Below, piece by piece: positions 46,718 through 55,586 of a DNA stretch of 64,000 nucleotides. The notes under the pieces are model-generated. The model had not been told where the DNA came from. It made no database searches and worked only from the letters and a program-made list of their open reading frames with translations. Location: contig CACYPU010000003.1 of assembly GCA_902776365.1 (NCBI GenBank), positions 1-64,000 on the forward strand, read 5' to 3'. Within the stretch, counting starts at the first letter, position 1, and the number at the start of each line of letters is the position of its first letter. Origin of the DNA: an uncultured Bacteroidota bacterium (GTDB lineage: Bacteria > Bacteroidota > Bacteroidia > Bacteroidales > P3). A program made the position numbers and the translations under genes.

Positions 46718-47974
46718 CTATTTCTCCAACGCCCTCTCATCCATCAAAAACTCCTGGAGGCTCATAATCAGAATTCCATTCTCATCATTGTGCCGTATCA
46801 CATTATCCTTGGTCACAACAACCTTCCTGAACCCGTCACCCACATTCACCAGCGGACGCTCCTCCTGCTGCCGTTTTTCTGTAGTGGGTATCGAGAATGC
46901 CGACTGTACATACACTCGCTCATCAGCCTTGTTGCAAACAAAATCCACCTCTATCTGCTTACGCACATACTTGCCATCCTCCAGGCGCTCATTAATCTCC
47001 ACCACCCCCACGTCAACAGAATACCCACGCAGACACAACTCGTTATACATCACATTTTCCATCAGGTGAGTCTCCTCAAGCTGACGGAAGTTCAGCCGAG
47101 CATTCCTCAACCCTGTGTCTGTGAAATAATACTTATACGGCGTTGAAATATACCGTTTCCCTTTAATGTCATAACGCTCTGCTTGTTCTATCATGAAAGC
47201 ATCGCACAGGTAATCCAAATACTGCTTTATCGTGACAGCCGACAACTTTCCCGTACCGGAACTTGTAAAAGTATCCTCCAGTTTCTTAGGATTCGTCAGC
47301 GAGCCAACTGCCGATGATATCACATTCAGCAAGCTCTCCAGCTGAGCATCATTCTGCACCCGGTTTCGCTCAATGATATCCCGCAGGAACACCTCGTCAA
47401 ACAGGTGTTTCAAATAATCTGCCTTCTCCTCCCTCGATGGCAGCAAGGCACAATAAGGCAGACCTCCAAAGGTCATATATTCAGTCCACACATCATCAAA
47501 GGGTTTGTCTGGCTGAATGGTTCTGTATTCCTTGAAACTCAACGGACGCAGATACATCTCGTCACCGCGCCCCCTGAATTCAGTAATAATATCTTTCGAT
47601 AGGAATTTTGAGTTGGAGCCTGTCACGTAAGTGTCAAGGTTCTCTATATGCAAACAGCTGTTTAACACATCTTCAAACTCATCCATCAACTGTACCTCAT
47701 CTATCAGCAAATAATAAGGCTTCTGGTCCTTAATCTGCTTCTTAATGAAAGCCAGACAAGCATCCGGGTTACGTAGTTCCTTATTGGAACGATCCTCCAA
47801 CTGTATCTCTATGATGTGATTCGGTTTAACGCCCGTCTCTATCAGATGCCTTTTGAAGAGTTGAAACAACAAGTATGACTTCCCGCATCGTCTGATGCCG
47901 GTCACTATCTTCACACGCCCGTTGCCCTTGTGTGCAATCAGCCTTTCCAGATACCTGTCGCGCCTAATCTCCAT
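46718..47974 (-). CDS. ATP-binding protein, AAA + DUF4143
   Basis: 418 residues. The N-terminal AAA domain has Walker A TGIRRCGKSYLLFQL near residue 25 and Walker B LLIDEVQLMDEF near residue 90. The C-terminal part (about 200-400) is the DUF4143 nuclease-like fold, with VDFVCNKADE carrying acidic residues. These proteins are abundant stand-alone genes of Bacteroidota accessory regions with no firm function. It has its own promoter at 48029-48040 and lies just inside the island boundary. Confidence 0.88.
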   Translation of the reverse strand: MEIRRDRYLERLIAHKGNGRVKIVTGIRRCGKSYLLFQLFKRHLIETGVKPNHIIEIQLEDRSNKELRNPDACLAFIKKQIKDQKPYYLLIDEVQLMDEFEDVLNSCLHIENLDTYVTGSNSKFLSKDIITEFRGRGDEMYLRPLSFKEYRTIQPDKPFDDVWTEYMTFGGLPYCALLPSREEKADYLKHLFDEVFLRDIIERNRVQNDAQLESLLNVISSAVGSLTNPKKLEDTFTSSGTGKLSAVTIKQYLDYLCDAFMIEQAERYDIKGKRYISTPYKYYFTDTGLRNARLNFRQLEETHLMENVMYNELCLRGYSVDVGVVEINERLEDGKYVRKQIEVDFVCNKADERVYVQSAFSIPTTEKRQQEERPLVNVGDGFRKVVVTKDNVIRHNDENGILIMSLQEFLMDERALEK

Positions 47975-48028
47975 TGTTATCCATTTAATATTTTTGCAAT
48001 TCTTGCACTTTTATAAAATGCTTTTGTC

Positions 48029-48040
48029 TGCAAAATTAAC
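48029..48040 (-). promoter_or_regulatory. DUF4143 gene promoter core (GTTAATTTTGCA)
   Basis: TTAATTTTGCA on the minus strand, 55-66 bases upstream of the ATP-binding gene. Confidence 0.55.
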
Positions 48041-48091
48041 GATTCTCTCCGTATTTTATTGCATTCCTTATGTATTATTATTCTTTTTTAA

Positions 48092-48189
48092 GACATCCGC
48101 CTCCCCTGCAGGCACAGTGTCGCATTCGCGCCACAGAGCCTTCTGTTCCCCACACTGACCGGCCACCCGCCGAGGGCGTGCACCACGTC
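48092..48189. repeat. GC-rich intergenic element, copy 1
   Basis: A GC-rich patch of about 100 bases in AT-rich surroundings, just after the kwaB stop. The part at 48106-48151 has conserved ends (CAGGCACA and AGAGCCTTC) at the same 46-base spacing as a second element at 58865-58910; the middle differs. It may be a structured RNA, a transcript end, a recombination site or the remnant of a shared gene. Confidence 0.45.
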
Positions 48190-48193
48190 TTTT

Positions 48194-49156
48194 TTACCTG
48201 CCCATCATTGAGTCCTTAAGTCCGGAATCGTATTTTTCTCCCGTCAATTCAGAAAGTAGATAATCATCATCCATCAACTTTATGAATCTTATTGCCTCTG
48301 CCTCACTCTTCAATTCAAATTTACTGCCATCACGGTTATAATGAAATTTAAGCGTTGTTTTATTCTTAACGAAGTCAATTATCTTCCTGACATCCAAGGA
48401 TCCATCTTTCAACTTCACAACCACCTTACTTTTCTGTAAAGCGTGACGCAATTTCTGGCAATTCTTTGGCTTCTGGCATACACTCATCAAGTGCTCATTA
48501 TTTGTAATCAATCCTTTGCCAAGAGTCTTCACATCCCGTTCTGTCTCTTTTTGAAGAATGGCATCCAAATGTAATGGCTTTTCCAGTTTATCCAAATCAG
48601 TTATGATAATCTTTTCATTAATACGCATCATTTGGAAAGAGGGGGAAATCCTCAACATATTTTCCTTCTGTCTTTCAAATAGCCTGTTTTCCTTGCCAAA
48701 AATAAAAAACGCGGATGATGCGTATGCTTTATCTACATTGGTTATCTTCTTAAATAACGTGAGAGAGTGCTGATTATCAACATCCTTGATTACAACGTAG
48801 ATACCGTTAATTCTCTCTATATGTGTGACACTTTTGTCAAAGTATTCTGGTTCTTGGATGCCTACCACCTCCGCCATCCTTACCATTTCTTCCGTCTGCT
48901 GGTCATCCAAGTCATAAATATGCAAAACGCCTTCGCGTTTCAGAGAGGTTGAATAGTCCTCTATAACATATTCCTTTTCAATAGCGACAGTATTAATTGA
49001 CAGTGAAAACATTCCCGTCAACTCATTCAAATCTCTATCAACTATATTAAAAAGCTGAAGCCCCGTGGTGTCAGTTGTAACAAAAATATTAAGAGTCTTT
49101 TCAACATCTTCTTTAATTACAAACTGCAGTTCTGAAATCAATTCTTCTCTTATCAT
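48194..49156 (-). CDS. kwaB: Kiwa defence protein KwaB (DUF4868)
   Basis: 320 residues. It resembles the DUF4868 family that forms the second part of the Kiwa antiphage system. The C-terminal phrase LMDDDYLLSELTGEKYDSGLK is characteristic; earlier parts form an alpha/beta sensor-like domain (IYVVIKDVDN, RINEKIIITDLDKLEKP). In known Kiwa systems KwaB acts with the membrane protein KwaA against phage DNA replication or transcription. Its start overlaps the end of kwaA by four bases, so both are made together. Confidence 0.85.
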   Translation of the reverse strand: MIREELISELQFVIKEDVEKTLNIFVTTDTTGLQLFNIVDRDLNELTGMFSLSINTVAIEKEYVIEDYSTSLKREGVLHIYDLDDQQTEEMVRMAEVVGIQEPEYFDKSVTHIERINGIYVVIKDVDNQHSLTLFKKITNVDKAYASSAFFIFGKENRLFERQKENMLRISPSFQMMRINEKIIITDLDKLEKPLHLDAILQKETERDVKTLGKGLITNNEHLMSVCQKPKNCQKLRHALQKSKVVVKLKDGSLDVRKIIDFVKNKTTLKFHYNRDGSKFELKSEAEAIRFIKLMDDDYLLSELTGEKYDSGLKDSMMGR

Positions 49157-49737
49157 ATCTTATATGCAAAGCAGGTGTTTTCGTCTATAGGGACGTACTT
49201 GAACTTGTCACCGTCTTTCATACGTCCCCAAACAATAATAGTTTTATTGAAGTCATTTGGTTTTTCATGCCTACCAGCAACTTTATAAGCTCTAAAGCCT
49301 AGAAGTAGTAATGTTGGATTGCAATAATAAATATCTGCCTTCACATAAATAACTCCTATCAATATGAAAAGTAGCCCCAATACTGCTACATGTCTCCAGG
49401 TCGTACCAAGGTTAAAGCTGACAAGAGGGAAGAAATAAGATGCGACGAACGACATAACGTCACTACTAACATTTTCATACTTAGTGTCCGTAACAACACC
49501 TAAACGGCTTCCTTTACTCCATTTATACAACCGAAAACAGAAAACGCTTGTAATTAAAAAAAGGATGATACAAATAACCGGTATGATCACACCTTTGCTG
49601 AAAACTATATCCCAACCTAGAAACACCCAGTCGGGACCAAAATATACAGGAATACTTGTTCCTAATATCATAACGATTATTAGGAAGAATACCATTGACA
49701 GTAAATATAATCCGGTCTTATACCACCATTTATTCAT
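49153..49737 (-). CDS. kwaA: Kiwa membrane protein KwaA
   Basis: 194 residues with four membrane helices at about 8-30, 48-68, 92-110 and 117-135, and a conserved C-terminal part (YYCNPTLLLLGFRAYKV then IIVWGRMKDGDKFKYV) typical of KwaA. It would sit in the inner membrane and sense infection for KwaB. It begins only 28 bases after the HA microprotein gene, so Kiwa appears to sit at the end of the RT/primase transcript and not on its own promoter. Confidence 0.85.
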   Translation of the reverse strand: MNKWWYKTGLYLLSMVFFLIIVMILGTSIPVYFGPDWVFLGWDIVFSKGVIIPVICIILFLITSVFCFRLYKWSKGSRLGVVTDTKYENVSSDVMSFVASYFFPLVSFNLGTTWRHVAVLGLLFILIGVIYVKADIYYCNPTLLLLGFRAYKVAGRHEKPNDFNKTIIVWGRMKDGDKFKYVPIDENTCFAYKI

Positions 49738-49765
49738 ATTGATTCACTCTCTTATACTCCTCCCA

Positions 49766-49960
49766 CTAATCTAGCAATTTCTCAAACATCTCCGCTCTCT
49801 CCGCCTTCAATTCTCCCTTATTTTTCAATTTTCTTTGCTGCTTAACCCAGTTAAGCATATCATGCTCCTCTAAACGGTGACGTGACGGATTCCGATGGTT
49901 TGTTTCCATGAAATCCATCACCTCGTTGTATTTCGTAAGCCATCTTTCGTCCTGTGTCAT
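49766..49960 (-). CDS. Helicase-associated (HA) domain microprotein, copy A
   Basis: 64 residues consisting of one helicase-associated domain: W at position 7, FMETNHRNPSRH, NWVKQQRKLKNKGEL and ERAEMFEKLLD follow the family pattern. In larger proteins this domain sits in arrays behind helicases and is thought to bind nucleic acid. Here it stands alone. A close relative is at 59772, sharing MTQDE and the ETNxRNPSxH core. It lies in the run between the 96-residue gene and kwaA. Confidence 0.75.
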   Translation of the reverse strand: MTQDERWLTKYNEVMDFMETNHRNPSRHRLEEHDMLNWVKQQRKLKNKGELKAERAEMFEKLLD

Positions 49961-50000
49961 GAATACCTTGATTAATATGGTTCCAGCTTCAGGCTCTGAT

Positions 50001-50291
50001 TTAGCCTTCTTTAGACATTTCTTCCAATTTATCTGCTGCCCAGCGCAAGGAATCTATGAAGGTCTGAAACTCACAGTCGCCTCCAAGCATAATCTCCACC
50101 TTGCCACGACCTGCTCTAATATCCATATCCGTTGATGCTAAATCCTCTAAGGAGAAATATGTTCTTGAACCGTGGCCGCTATCACCCCCTTGATAACCGT
50201 TTGTTGCAACAGTAGCCTTTAGTATATTAGCAGATGTAAACTGCTCTGATTCTTGCTTGGTGCAGAAACATAAATCATTGAAACTTGCCAT
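50001..50291 (-). CDS. Unknown 96-residue protein next to the RES gene
   Basis: No family recognised. The sequence has a Cys pair near the start (LCFCTK), a Gly-rich middle (GYQGGDSGHGSRTYF) and an acidic helical tail (FIDSLRWAADKLEEMSKEG). It starts 7 bases downstream of the RES-domain gene, so it is cotranscribed with it. It could be the RES protein's antitoxin or partner, although it lacks the helix-turn-helix of the Xre antitoxins usually paired with RES toxins. Confidence 0.6.
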   Translation of the reverse strand: MASFNDLCFCTKQESEQFTSANILKATVATNGYQGGDSGHGSRTYFSLEDLASTDMDIRAGRGKVEIMLGGDCEFQTFIDSLRWAADKLEEMSKEG

Positions 50292-50298
50292 ATCTTTA

Positions 50299-51522
50299 TT
50301 ATGCTTTTTTTATTTCTATTTTACCATCCAATGCCAAAACATCAGAACTCCGTTCTTGATTATAGAACAGCACAAGATTCTTATTACGGTCTTTTGAACT
50401 GCCATAAACAATACCGTCCAAATGCTGCCCATTTATTGCGTACATATAACGCAGGTATTCTGTCAACACCTGTGTCGGTATATATAGTAAGAGATTGTCA
50501 TCATCCTCTGAGACGGGTTTTGTTATCTCCTTATTGAACTGGTGCAGGAACATATTCTCCTGCCATCCAGTCATCCAGAATGAGTTTTCAGGAATGCGTG
50601 TCAAATCTAAAACCATCAAGGGCTTAATTGTTTTGAAAGTCCCCACTATCATTGTCAAAGATTTGTCGCCAACGCACTCCATCTCTGCGGTTTTCTTCAG
50701 ATACGACGCATAGAACATGGAAATCCCTGCCGGACTCATCCTGTTTGGAGTTGCTTTCTCATTAGGAGGTGAAGTAATGTTATTGAAATCAATCCCCTTA
50801 TCCAACTCGTCTTGTCTAACTCGCCTTGCCCTATACACCTTGGTTCCTGTTGGCAAAATCCTACAAATCTTCTGTCCTGTGATTATCGAGGATAGACCTG
50901 TTAGAATATCTCGCTTCTCGCCTTTATTGGTCAGTACAGGAAGGAAATCCGGATTTGCGAGGAAAGTATATCTTTTCTGTGAAGTAACAATCATACAGAA
51001 CTTCTTCCATTGGTCTAATAACCTCTCACTTTTATAATCTTCGCGAAGCAAATCAACACTGATCCACGACTCTGTCTCAAAAACGCTTAAAACATCATTA
51101 TACAATTCCTGATTATCTGGAATAGCATCAAGCGCCTCCAACAGCAGCTCTGTACTATCATAGCACTCCGCCTCGTTTGGAACAATGAATTCTCCAAATC
51201 TCCTAAAACCCTTGATTTCCTCTTCATCATCGTCGTAAAACGAGTGAGCCAGATAAAGAGAGGCATTCTCGGGTTTTGTATAGTAAAGATGTATCTTCCA
51301 TGTTACATCTTCCATCAGTTTCTGGAGGGAACAAACCTTTGTATGCCGCCCACAATAGGAACATTTTCCATTTCCCTCACTCTTTTCCAAGATAATATCA
51401 TTCAGATAGTGATCATGGAAATGGTGGTTACAAACCATTTTATCTGACAAGCCGCCAGGCCAGTCTCCCATTTCCTGTATCTCCATCAAATGATTTTTTA
51501 CCCAGCCCATAGCCGTATTCAC
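50299..51522 (-). CDS. RES-domain protein with N-terminal zinc-binding region
   Basis: 407 residues. The C-terminal half (about 215-400) follows the RES pattern: KVYRARRVRQ near residue 222, NRMSPAGISMFYAS near 258, then E281 in TAEMECVG. RES proteins are NAD-degrading toxins. The N-terminal part contains a likely zinc site (CNHHFHDH near 31-38, CSYCGRH at 54-60 and C64), the arrangement seen before RES domains in longer proteins. It lies 3 bases downstream of the reverse transcriptase gene, so it may be the killing arm of the same system. Confidence 0.75.
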   Translation of the reverse strand: MNTAMGWVKNHLMEIQEMGDWPGGLSDKMVCNHHFHDHYLNDIILEKSEGNGKCSYCGRHTKVCSLQKLMEDVTWKIHLYYTKPENASLYLAHSFYDDDEEEIKGFRRFGEFIVPNEAECYDSTELLLEALDAIPDNQELYNDVLSVFETESWISVDLLREDYKSERLLDQWKKFCMIVTSQKRYTFLANPDFLPVLTNKGEKRDILTGLSSIITGQKICRILPTGTKVYRARRVRQDELDKGIDFNNITSPPNEKATPNRMSPAGISMFYASYLKKTAEMECVGDKSLTMIVGTFKTIKPLMVLDLTRIPENSFWMTGWQENMFLHQFNKEITKPVSEDDDNLLLYIPTQVLTEYLRYMYAINGQHLDGIVYGSSKDRNKNLVLFYNQERSSDVLALDGKIEIKKA

Positions 51523-51525
51523 CTA

Positions 51526-54500
51526 TTATGCATCCAAATACTCTTGTACACTATCAAACATATCAGCGTCAAGTCTCATCTCATCCCGATAACTGATAAT
51601 GAAATTAATCTCTGTTTTGAACAGGGAGTTATTCACAGAAAAGAGATAGTCATTCAAGGCACTCAACTCTTTCACCAACCAGTCGTGTTTCTTCATCATC
51701 CAGCAACAAAGCACCATACACTGATTTTCTGTGCATACAAGCGTACGGTCGTTACCACCCTTGATTCTGATAGTTAAACAATCGTTCCCCTTTACCAACT
51801 GACAGCCTTGGCACTTCATTTTCTTTCCAGCCACAGTCAGCTGTTTGAAATTCAAATAGAGCTTCAAATTGATAATTTCTGTGATGGGTTTTTCTCCCAT
51901 CCCAGCATGCTCGTCGGTAATGTAGTCTGTATCCAGTTCTATCTTATCAGTTATCAAATGCGAAATCCAATGGAACTTTGACGTTGGTGATAAATTCTTC
52001 AAATTCTGCCTCAACAGATGATAGTTTACTCGGTCATTTGCCACATCCAGCAAATCTGCCATCCTGATAAGTATCATCAGATACTTCAGACTGATAGTAT
52101 CATCCTTAGCCCTGGATTTAAGCCCATAAACATCCAGCACATCATAGCCGTGACTCTCAGACACCTTGGCCACGAAAGAAAGCAGTGTCGGTTCCAGATA
52201 GTTCAATAGTGAATTGGAACGGTCACGAATAAACTTCGCACTGTCCTTCGCATGGTTGTCCCTGACTAATGCTTCAAAATAGCCATATACTTGATTGAAA
52301 ACATCTACAAGGAATTTACCCGCATTTTTATATCTCGAATTCTTCTTGTCGTTAAGATCTATATCCCAAAACTTATCTAACTCCGTCTGCATCTGGGTCA
52401 TAAGGTCTGAAATCAGAACAAGATTCTTCCCGTTTTCAGAACTCAACCTGCCCATATCAGGGTGTATCACCATACTGATATCGTGCAGATAACATGCTAA
52501 GAACAAAATATAGAAGTCAATATCCTTAAGGACGAAATAGTCAATACGGTTTGTCAGTTCCAACGACTTAGTTATGAGCGTAACCGCATGTTCCTCATTG
52601 TGTAGTGTATATGAATTTAGGAACTTCGAGCCGTTATACCACAAACCTTTCGTCAATCTGTGGGTGACAATCAAAGAATCCACCCATTCTGGTTTCCTTA
52701 CGTTTCTGATAAAGATATTAAGCACTTCCAGGACACCCATATCAATTCCCATCTGATTGGATATGTCTTTCTCCTTGATATGCTCGATAAACTCCTCAAA
52801 ATTCTCCAAATCAAAGTTTTGATTCCTTAGATAAGCAAGAATTCTCAGTTCAGAATAGCGAAGCCTTCTTGCATTCATCTTCGTAAAGGCGAGAGCATCC
52901 GACGGCACAACATCCATTATTTCTGAGAAATACACATTCAGTATTCTTCGTTGGTATTCAGCAGAGGCACTCATCACAAATAACGTGAACGTCTTACCTT
53001 CGAAGCCTCCCTCCAGCATACCATAGATGCTGTGTAGGTTTATTTCTTGCTTTTCATTTACAGGCTCTAGGAAGTTTCTGAACTTCACCATCTGCTTGTC
53101 AGGATCCATGCTCTTCAGACCACTGAAGTTTTCTTTTGACCAGCGAACCAAAGATGTATAGATGTCTTGGGTCAGAGATTTAATCTTGAAGGCAGCCTTT
53201 ACATCCTTCGTATAAAAGAGGTAAGACAAACGACCTTCCGTTTTCATTCCACACGACTCCAACATCAGTTTCTCAAATCGTTCAATTTCCTCTATAATGC
53301 GTCCCGCTCCCTTCTTTGATAGCTTCTGGATTAGCAACCGATACTCCGACTGAAATATATCTTCATCAAACTGTTCGAAGAATTCTTCTGCTTTGGTCGC
53401 TTTATCAAGGAATCGCTTACTGAAGTCGTTCAACATTTCTTCGCTGGGGCCACCTTCCTCCCTGATTCTCAGAAGACGGTTCCTGTAGAGAAAGAATTTC
53501 TTGAATCTGCGTAGTAGCTTAAGCCTTGAAGCAAGTGCATCACCGTTTTTGTTACTATCTGCCGCAGCTTTCTGCTTTTTGGTCAGTTCATCGATTTCCC
53601 GTGAGATAACTCTATCCAAAGCCTGTAACTTCTTGAGAGACACATGGTCGTCTACCTCATCCAGATTGTATGCAAGCTTTGAATGCATAGAGGTTTCACG
53701 TGTGATGTTGGATATTGGACCATACTGGTTGTCTGCATCATCAATATGCGTAAAGACACTTTTACCGTCTTCGTGGAATCGTATCTCATAGATCAACTTC
53801 TTCTGAAAGTCTAGACAATCTGTCCCAATATAATCACTTAACGAGCTACCAGCATTTATCTTATCTTCACACCAGCTAGCAAGACTCGTATTTAGTTTGC
53901 CAATCTTACCCTTAAACGTCTCGTCATCCAACTTCGCTTGGATGTAAATGACAGAATCATCCACATAGAAATAAGCATCACCCTCAAAGTATTCTTTCTT
54001 CATCAGTAGCCGCTTCACCTCTATCATACAGAGATTGCCAAAGAAATACGACTGAGGCAAACCTTGCGGGATCCCACAGTTCATATAGAATTCAGCTCCA
54101 GTCAAGTCAGCCTCCTCCGGATAGTAATACTCTTTCCAAGGCTCAATATTTTCCTTATCAATCTTGAAATACAAGAGCTTCGCTACCGCTTTGCTCAAAT
54201 CCTCCTTATCATGCTCATATGTCTTTGACATTTTGCTGATGATATAGTCATACAGCATCTTTGGCGATATTGACGGAAAGAAATTCTTGATGTCAAGACT
54301 CACTTCCGTCAGATAACTGTGGTTCTGCTGATAAGTTCGACAATGTTCAATTACCTCTTCAGTATACTCCTTATATTTTGTCTGCCACTTGTGGAAAAGG
54401 AATTGAACATCCGTGCTGGGTATGTTGCCATAGAAATTATGAGGGAGCAGTTTAGAAAGGTCAGAAAGTTTCCTTTCGCCCTTCTCAAAGTCATCATCAA

Positions 54501-54906
54501 ACATCAGACAATTCATGATGCTTACCATACATATCAAGTCAATCAGCCTTGCCGTATGCATCGGGCGGAACTTCAGTTTTCCATCATCATAATTCTTGAG
54601 TTTGAAATAGACCGTTGCGTCAAAGAGATGTTCCTTTTCCGCTAACACCCACTTCAACTTTTGCTGGCATAAACCTATAACCTTCTCTATCAGCTCAACA
54701 TTGTGCTTGTCGGCAAGGGCAAAGTATAGTTCAAGGTCATTGGCCGCTATAGGTTCACTGACAACGCCATCATCATCAAACGGGACAACAGGCCTCTCTG
54801 TATCCAACAACCCCTTGTCGAATACATACGATTCCATACAGAATATCGAGTTGAAGATATTCCGTTCATCCAGTATTTTATCTATCAACTTTAGTTTCCC
54901 GTTCAT
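51526..54906 (-). CDS. Reverse transcriptase fused to an HD domain
   Basis: 1126 residues. The reverse transcriptase core lies at about 110-420: motif A SLDIKNFFPS with D205, motif B CGIPQGLPQS at 277-286 and the catalytic YVDD at 314-317. The middle (420-760) is helical and unrecognised. An HD phosphohydrolase-like domain follows at about 765-1000, with HNEEH at 769-773 and LHDIS at 807-811. A Cys/His cluster (CQGCQL) lies near the C-terminus. It lacks maturase and integrase domains, and no retron RNA or variable repeat is apparent, so it is best placed with the Abi/unknown-group defence RTs. The start overlaps the 227-residue gene by four bases. Confidence 0.88.
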   Translation of the reverse strand: MNGKLKLIDKILDERNIFNSIFCMESYVFDKGLLDTERPVVPFDDDGVVSEPIAANDLELYFALADKHNVELIEKVIGLCQQKLKWVLAEKEHLFDATVYFKLKNYDDGKLKFRPMHTARLIDLICMVSIMNCLMFDDDFEKGERKLSDLSKLLPHNFYGNIPSTDVQFLFHKWQTKYKEYTEEVIEHCRTYQQNHSYLTEVSLDIKNFFPSISPKMLYDYIISKMSKTYEHDKEDLSKAVAKLLYFKIDKENIEPWKEYYYPEEADLTGAEFYMNCGIPQGLPQSYFFGNLCMIEVKRLLMKKEYFEGDAYFYVDDSVIYIQAKLDDETFKGKIGKLNTSLASWCEDKINAGSSLSDYIGTDCLDFQKKLIYEIRFHEDGKSVFTHIDDADNQYGPISNITRETSMHSKLAYNLDEVDDHVSLKKLQALDRVISREIDELTKKQKAAADSNKNGDALASRLKLLRRFKKFFLYRNRLLRIREEGGPSEEMLNDFSKRFLDKATKAEEFFEQFDEDIFQSEYRLLIQKLSKKGAGRIIEEIERFEKLMLESCGMKTEGRLSYLFYTKDVKAAFKIKSLTQDIYTSLVRWSKENFSGLKSMDPDKQMVKFRNFLEPVNEKQEINLHSIYGMLEGGFEGKTFTLFVMSASAEYQRRILNVYFSEIMDVVPSDALAFTKMNARRLRYSELRILAYLRNQNFDLENFEEFIEHIKEKDISNQMGIDMGVLEVLNIFIRNVRKPEWVDSLIVTHRLTKGLWYNGSKFLNSYTLHNEEHAVTLITKSLELTNRIDYFVLKDIDFYILFLACYLHDISMVIHPDMGRLSSENGKNLVLISDLMTQMQTELDKFWDIDLNDKKNSRYKNAGKFLVDVFNQVYGYFEALVRDNHAKDSAKFIRDRSNSLLNYLEPTLLSFVAKVSESHGYDVLDVYGLKSRAKDDTISLKYLMILIRMADLLDVANDRVNYHLLRQNLKNLSPTSKFHWISHLITDKIELDTDYITDEHAGMGEKPITEIINLKLYLNFKQLTVAGKKMKCQGCQLVKGNDCLTIRIKGGNDRTLVCTENQCMVLCCWMMKKHDWLVKELSALNDYLFSVNNSLFKTEINFIISYRDEMRLDADMFDSVQEYLDA

Positions 54907-55586
54907 TCTGTACTCCCCTCTTTTTTATTGAGCATAGCAAGAGCTGCATCAATAATCTTCTCAGCATCAGATGCTTTTTTCCGTCTTCCTGCCATCAGGA
55001 TACACTCTTTGGATTTCACCGTAAAGTTATAATCCCTCTTCACTGTAGCTATCCGATGAAAGTTTTCCCATAGAACACTCGCTTTCACAAAAGGCTTTTC
55101 CCCTGTCAAAGAGACATCAATAATGTCGTTCATTACCACATGAACATCTTTCGTTGTTCCTGTCTTTCTCGCGAGCATATTAATATCTGAAAGAACATTA
55201 TCCAGAAAACGGATACCCTCTATAAGAAACTCTTTGTAGCTGCTTTCTCGCTTTCTTAAATAATTCCACGAATAGTCAAACTGTGGATTCTGGGAGATAT
55301 AGAAGATGAATCCAGCCAAATGAACGTCATTATTCACTTTGACATCTATGGCATTCCTCAACTTCTCGTCATCACGATGGCTTTCATCGTTATACTCATT
55401 GGCTCTGTCTATCAACATTTGCAAGACAATCAGCTTGGATTGCCGTTCTCGTGATGCCTTATCATCAGTCTGTGCGTCTTCATCATTTATGACAACACTT
55501 TCCTGTATATCATCCAGCAGCATCTGGAAAGTATATACTTCATTAGGCGCTACCGCCAGTGCCTTTTCATTATTTGCCATCAGCAA
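54903..55586 (-). CDS. Unknown 227-residue protein between primase and RT
   Basis: No family recognised. Largely helical and charged: an acidic N-terminal third (VVINDEDAQTDDKASRERQ), a helical middle (NPQFDYSWNYLRKRESSYK), and a basic segment AGRRKKASDAEK near the end. It overlaps the primase gene by 17 bases and the reverse transcriptase gene by four, so all three must be translated in step. It may be the adaptor that joins the two polymerases. Confidence 0.7.
   Translation of the reverse strand: MLMANNEKALAVAPNEVYTFQMLLDDIQESVVINDEDAQTDDKASRERQSKLIVLQMLIDRANEYNDESHRDDEKLRNAIDVKVNNDVHLAGFIFYISQNPQFDYSWNYLRKRESSYKEFLIEGIRFLDNVLSDINMLARKTGTTKDVHVVMNDIIDVSLTGEKPFVKASVLWENFHRIATVKRDYNFTVKSKECILMAGRRKKASDAEKIIDAALAMLNKKEGSTE

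Noticed and set aside
51526-54906. Retron or diversity-generating retroelement
   Set aside because: The RT lacks the compact retron size and no msr/msd-like inverted structure was seen next to it. No template/variable repeat pair was found, and the four-helix-bundle gene at 3098 is almost 50 kb away.
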